Assembly (NCBI GenBank): GCA_027296925.1
Contig: JAPUIP010000600.1
Location: 1-9,732, forward strand
Direction of reading: 5' to 3'
From: Candidatus Poribacteria bacterium
Lineage (GTDB): Bacteria > Poribacteria > WGA-4E > PCPOR2b
DNA: 9,732 nucleotides
Part shown: positions 6,470-9,732 of the stretch, one piece after another
Position numbering within the stretch: the stretch's first letter is position 1
Layout of the letters: each line of letters starts with the position of its first letter
Made by a program: the position numbers and the translations under genes
Notes under the pieces: model-generated
The model's database searches: none
Told to the model about the DNA's origin: nothing
Seen by the model: only the letters and a program-made list of their open reading frames with translations

Positions 6470-7450
6470 ATGCGATTCAGTGACCCTGGATTTCTGATTA
6501 TACTTCTCCTTCTACCACTTCTCATTTGGTATCTGCGCCGACGACAGAGCGGTTCCGTACGTTTTTCAGATCTCAGTAATATCCGTGAAGTTGCGCCCAG
6601 CTTTTGGGCTCGCTGTCTCCCGCTTCTGAGTTTGGCGCGATTTCTCATGCTCGCCCTGATCATCTTCGCATTGGCGCGTCCACAGTTGTCCCAGAGCCGC
6701 GAACAGATCACCTCTGAGGGAATCGATATTCTGCTGATCCTCGACATTTCTGGCAGCATGCGCGCGGAAGATTTCAAACCCAATAATCGCTTGCAGGCTG
6801 CCAAAGGGGTCATCCACGATTTTTTAAGAGATCGGAAGAACGACCGAATCGGACTGGTCGTCTTCGCGGGCGAAAGTTTCACACAGTGTCCGCTGACGCT
6901 GGACTATCGTGTGCTTGCCGATCTGCTGCGTAATGTCGAAATTGGAATGGTTGCGGATGGCACCGCGATTGGCGATGCCCTTGCCAACGCCACGAACCGA
7001 CTGCGCGATTCGACAGCCAAGAGCAAAATCGCAATTCTGCTCACCGATGGAGAGAATAACACCGGCACACTTGAGCCGATAACCGCCGCGCAAGCGGCCA
7101 GGGCGCTCGGCATTAAGGTGTATGCCATCGGCATGGGGAAGGAGGGTGGCGCCCGCATTCCGTATGACGATCCCATCTTCGGTAGGCAGTACAGTCGGGT
7201 TCGGACGTATGTTGATGAGAAGACACTCAAAGAAATTGCAGCGATCACGGATGGACGTTACTTTCGCGCAACACATCCGCAAAAACTGGCTGAGATCTAC
7301 AACGAAATCAATCAGCTTGAGACAACAAAGATTGAAGTCACAGAGTATATTCGTTATAAAGAGGTCGCCGCTTATCTGTTGTTTCCGGCGACACTTCTGC
7401 TGATGGTGGAGATGGTTCTGGCGAACACGCGCCTGCGAAAACTTCCGTGA
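6470..7450 (+). CDS. batA: BatA-like von Willebrand factor A membrane protein
   Basis: 326 residues starting at ATG 6470. I chose this start because AAGGAGG at 6458-6464 lies five bases upstream; an ATG at 6455 would put the SD inside the gene. Two N-terminal membrane helices (residues 7-22 and 52-70) and one near the C-terminus (299-320) bracket a von Willebrand A domain (86-285). The metal-ion site is complete: DISGS (Asp92, Ser94, Ser96), Thr165 in DGTAIGD and Asp193 in LLTDGEN. This matches BatA-type proteins, usually encoded with MoxR ATPase, DUF58 and BatB genes and thought to assemble metal-dependent envelope complexes. None of those partners is visible here. Stop is TGA at 7448-7450, showing that UGA terminates translation in this genome. 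Confidence 0.88.
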   Translation: MRFSDPGFLIILLLLPLLIWYLRRRQSGSVRFSDLSNIREVAPSFWARCLPLLSLARFLMLALIIFALARPQLSQSREQITSEGIDILLILDISGSMRAEDFKPNNRLQAAKGVIHDFLRDRKNDRIGLVVFAGESFTQCPLTLDYRVLADLLRNVEIGMVADGTAIGDALANATNRLRDSTAKSKIAILLTDGENNTGTLEPITAAQAARALGIKVYAIGMGKEGGARIPYDDPIFGRQYSRVRTYVDEKTLKEIAAITDGRYFRATHPQKLAEIYNEINQLETTKIEVTEYIRYKEVAAYLLFPATLLLMVEMVLANTRLRKLP

Positions 7451-7527
7451 ACGTAAGATGTGAAGATGCTGATTTGATGGTTTGTAGATTTGCAGATTCA
7501 CTGTTCAGACAGTTCTAAGGGAATTCA

Positions 7528-8520
7528 ATGGAAATCTACCGTTGGGAAGGAAAGGGATTCCGACAACTCACCCCGCTCCGCTTCGGGGAGGAACGCGACT
7601 TTGAAGACCTGCTAGAGCGAGATGCTGCGCTACTCCTTGAAAACGAGCAGATTTGTGTCATCAGCCGACAAACGCCTGTCGGGAAGTCACAGAAAATCGA
7701 CCTGCTCGCACTGGATCAAGACGGAAACTGCGTCGTCGTCGAGCTTAAGCGCGGAAAACCGTCTCGCACGACAATTGCACAGATTCTAGAATATGCCGCG
7801 GCCGTTGCTCAATTCTCCTTCGCCGAGCTCGAACGTTTGGCTCAGCGATGGTTTCGGGGCCAGGGCCGCGAGTTTACTTCCTTGTTGGCGCTGCATAGTG
7901 AGTTCTTTGGGTATGAATTGGGCGGCATGCGAAAATCTGCTTTTAACCGTAGGCAGCGGCTGGTGCTCGTCTCCGAGGGAGTTGATGCGCGTGTCCTCGG
8001 CATAGCGGAATACCTGCGGCGTATCGGGATGGACCTGACCTATATCTCCTACTTCTCTTATCAGGCGCCCGATGAGATTCTGATCGCCACGAAGACCATG
8101 CTTGGCACCTCTATTATTGCAGAATCACGACAAAGTTACCGATACGCCACCCGGCAGTTGATGACCCGTGAGGGTTTTCTCGCTACCCTTACACCAAACG
8201 AGGAACTCCTTGAGGTCGCGCGGAAGTTCTTTGATTACATGGATGCGTGTGGTGCGATTATTCGTCCGCGGGTGGGTTTGGTTCGCATGACGATTGGCGG
8301 CAAATGGTGGCTGGGTGCGTATCCATCAAAACGGGCGACCCATTTTCGTGTCAGTATGCATGGCGATTTCACGCTGCGACACATCGCAACGTGCCGAACC
8401 CACCTCCCCGATGTAACCCCCAAGAAATTCGGCATTTCGTTCAACATCGCTTCTCAAGCCCACCTGGAATATGCCATTGAAATCTTCGAACGCACACGAA
8501 ACGCGATTTTGGAGGATTAA
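7528..8520 (+). CDS. PD-(D/E)XK nuclease-like protein of unknown function
   Basis: 330 residues. Residues 22-92 have the layout of an EndoMS/NucS (DUF91)-like restriction-endonuclease fold: EERDFEDLLERD, then KIDLLALD with Asp58, then VVVELKRG with Glu72 and Lys74 (the ExK pair), then QILEYAAA with Gln85 and Tyr89. All catalytic positions are intact, so nuclease activity is plausible. Unlike NucS, the nuclease domain is at the N-terminus; the 200-residue C-terminal part (with GGKWWLGAY and an IATC segment) is unfamiliar. AAGGGA at 7517-7522 lies five bases before the ATG. There is no methylase, helicase or defence partner nearby. It may be a DNA repair enzyme or a stand-alone defence gene; the sequence does not decide. 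Confidence 0.75.
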   Translation: MEIYRWEGKGFRQLTPLRFGEERDFEDLLERDAALLLENEQICVISRQTPVGKSQKIDLLALDQDGNCVVVELKRGKPSRTTIAQILEYAAAVAQFSFAELERLAQRWFRGQGREFTSLLALHSEFFGYELGGMRKSAFNRRQRLVLVSEGVDARVLGIAEYLRRIGMDLTYISYFSYQAPDEILIATKTMLGTSIIAESRQSYRYATRQLMTREGFLATLTPNEELLEVARKFFDYMDACGAIIRPRVGLVRMTIGGKWWLGAYPSKRATHFRVSMHGDFTLRHIATCRTHLPDVTPKKFGISFNIASQAHLEYAIEIFERTRNAILED

Positions 8521-8522
8521 AC

Positions 8523-8552
8523 ACGGCTGTATCAACGAACGTTTGCCGTTTT
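8523..8552 (+). terminator. Weak terminator candidate after the nuclease-like gene
   Basis: ACGGC (8523-8527) pairs with GCCGT (8545-8549), followed by TTT, with a 17-base loop. It starts right after the TAA at 8520. The short stem and short T run leave it uncertain. Confidence 0.3.
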
Positions 8553-8601
8553 ACACATCACGCAATAACAAGAACTCACACGATGATTTTAGGAGAAGAC
8601 G

Positions 8602-9669
8602 ATGTCAGATCAACTCAAAGTGGGTGTTATTGGAACCGGACTCATCGGTAAAAGCCATATCAATCGCTATCAGTCGATGCGCGACGATGTTGAGATTATC
8701 GCGGTGGTGGACATCGACGAATCTGAAGCGCAACGGGTCGCGCAAGAAAACGCGATTCCGCGCGTGTTTTCGGATTATCATGACCTGCTGAAAATCGACG
8801 AAATCGACAGCGTTGATGTCTGTCTGCCCAACTTCCTGCATGCGCCGGTTACCATCGCGGCGCTCGAAGCGGGGAAGCATGTTTACTGTGAGAAGCCGAT
8901 GGCAAAGACGGGCCCTGAAGCGCAAGCGATGTACGATGCCGCCCAACGGACGGGCAAAAAGTTGGCGGTGCAAATGGGAATGGTCTTCAGCAAAGAAGCG
9001 CGAACCGCCAAACGCTTAATCGAAGAGGGGGCGCTCGGCCGCGTTTACTATGTCAAGACAAGCCACTACCGTCGCCGCGGACGGCCTTATGTCGATGGGT
9101 ATGCCACACCGCATTTCGTGCAGAAGGAGAAGGCCGGCGGCGGAACATTGCTAGATATGGCGATCTATCACATGGCGCGGATGGTGTATCTGTTGGATAA
9201 CCCAGAGATTGAAACCGTAACAGCGTCTACTTTCCAAGAACTCGACATGGACGAAAAGCGCCGGCAGGAGGGCGGCTATAATGTCGAGGAACTCGGTACC
9301 GGTTTTGTGCGCTTCAAAGGCGACATCACGATGTTTGTGGAAGAGGCGTGGGCCGCCAATATCGACGGCGGGGAGGGCGATCGAATCATGGGGTCGAAGG
9401 GGGGCATCAGGCTTGAGCCGTTCACCCTCTACACGGATATGTATGGCATGGATGCCGATGTAAGTTTCAATATCGATGCCTATGAAAGGCGGATGCGATC
9501 TCTCGGGTACATGGGTGATGGCTACGAAGGTTCGCAGCAGCATTTCGTTTGGGGGCTGCTGGGTCGCGTCCAAATGATTGATACCGGCGCGATTGGTCTG
9601 ACCGTCGCTCGCATCACCGAGGCGATGTTTCAGTCTGCCGAAGCGCGTAAGGAGATCGATCTGCGGTAA
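8602..9669 (+). CDS. Gfo/Idh/MocA family NAD(P)-dependent oxidoreductase
   Basis: 355 residues, the usual length. The N-terminal Rossmann domain opens with KVGVIGTGLIGKSH (dinucleotide loop at 11-16). The family signature EKPMA has Lys98, which lines the active site. Residues 127 onward form the substrate domain, with GGTLLDMAIYH carrying Asp185 and His190 at the position of the family's catalytic Asp-x4-His. Members oxidise or reduce sugars, inositols or related polyols; the substrate here cannot be read from sequence. AGGAG at 8591-8595 lies six bases before the ATG. It stands alone, after a possible weak terminator, with no sugar transporter or second dehydrogenase visible before the window ends. 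The last 63 bases (9670-9732) hold nothing I recognise. Confidence 0.93.
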   Translation: MSDQLKVGVIGTGLIGKSHINRYQSMRDDVEIIAVVDIDESEAQRVAQENAIPRVFSDYHDLLKIDEIDSVDVCLPNFLHAPVTIAALEAGKHVYCEKPMAKTGPEAQAMYDAAQRTGKKLAVQMGMVFSKEARTAKRLIEEGALGRVYYVKTSHYRRRGRPYVDGYATPHFVQKEKAGGGTLLDMAIYHMARMVYLLDNPEIETVTASTFQELDMDEKRRQEGGYNVEELGTGFVRFKGDITMFVEEAWAANIDGGEGDRIMGSKGGIRLEPFTLYTDMYGMDADVSFNIDAYERRMRSLGYMGDGYEGSQQHFVWGLLGRVQMIDTGAIGLTVARITEAMFQSAEARKEIDLR

Positions 9670-9732
9670 TAAAGATTTGTACGTTTCACGTCCACCCAAT
9701 AGAGGTCACCATATTTGAGAAATCTGAAATTT

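Noticed and set aside
7456..7500. T/G-rich degenerate repeats (GATTTG-like) between the BatA-like and nuclease-like genes
   Set aside because: Units differ in length and sequence and do not form a clear period; too weak to call a repeat.
9151..9699. Long open frame on the minus strand opposite the dehydrogenase gene
   Set aside because: Shadow of the Gfo/Idh/MocA gene; no family features of its own.

Overview
The window is bacterial chromosomal DNA of roughly balanced base composition, with compact genes, clear Shine-Dalgarno sites and sigma70-type promoters. Nothing in it fixes the taxonomy. The mix (an Sec-type MoeB/ThiF protein, a Gfo/Idh/MocA dehydrogenase, a BatA-like von Willebrand protein) would suit an uncultured environmental lineage such as Poribacteria or Planctomycetes-like bacteria, but that is only a guess. 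No rRNA, tRNA, CRISPR array, phage gene or transposase is visible.

Layout. On the minus strand, positions 1-1401 hold a two-gene operon: an acidic TPR-type protein (823-1401), then a low-specificity threonine aldolase (823 down to the window edge, 3' end missing), joined by a TGATG stop/start overlap. Positions 1402-1712 are a divergent promoter region. On the plus strand follow a rhodanese-MoeB/ThiF fusion (1713-2906) with an in-frame TGA, a strong terminator, a small zinc-ribbon protein (3035-3277), a wrecked PotB/PotC permease locus (3440-4199), class I fructose-1,6-bisphosphatase (4223-5221), a palindromic element and a promoter (5241-5341), a secreted or membrane protein with a bactofilin-like repeat region (5383-6435), a BatA-like von Willebrand A protein (6470-7450), an uncharacterised PD-(D/E)XK nuclease-like protein (7528-8520) and a Gfo/Idh/MocA dehydrogenase (8602-9669).

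Main result. The gene at 1713-2906 would normally be called as two separate genes because of TGA at 2631-2633. Reading through gives one continuous 397-residue protein. The TGA falls exactly on the conserved active-site cysteine of the MoeB/ThiF/Uba4 family (the Cys before xEAGVLG), and a small stem-loop with SECIS-like geometry starts just downstream. UGA acts as an ordinary stop in other genes here (TPR protein, BatA). The best reading is a selenocysteine-containing sulfur-carrier adenylyltransferase: an N-terminal rhodanese with persulfide Cys79, then an E1-like domain with Sec307. This implies that the host has selA/B/C/D.

The other genes look like ordinary metabolic or envelope genes. 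The permease locus is a clear pseudogene: the PotB N-terminus carries an amber stop and is joined out of frame to the PotC C-terminus.
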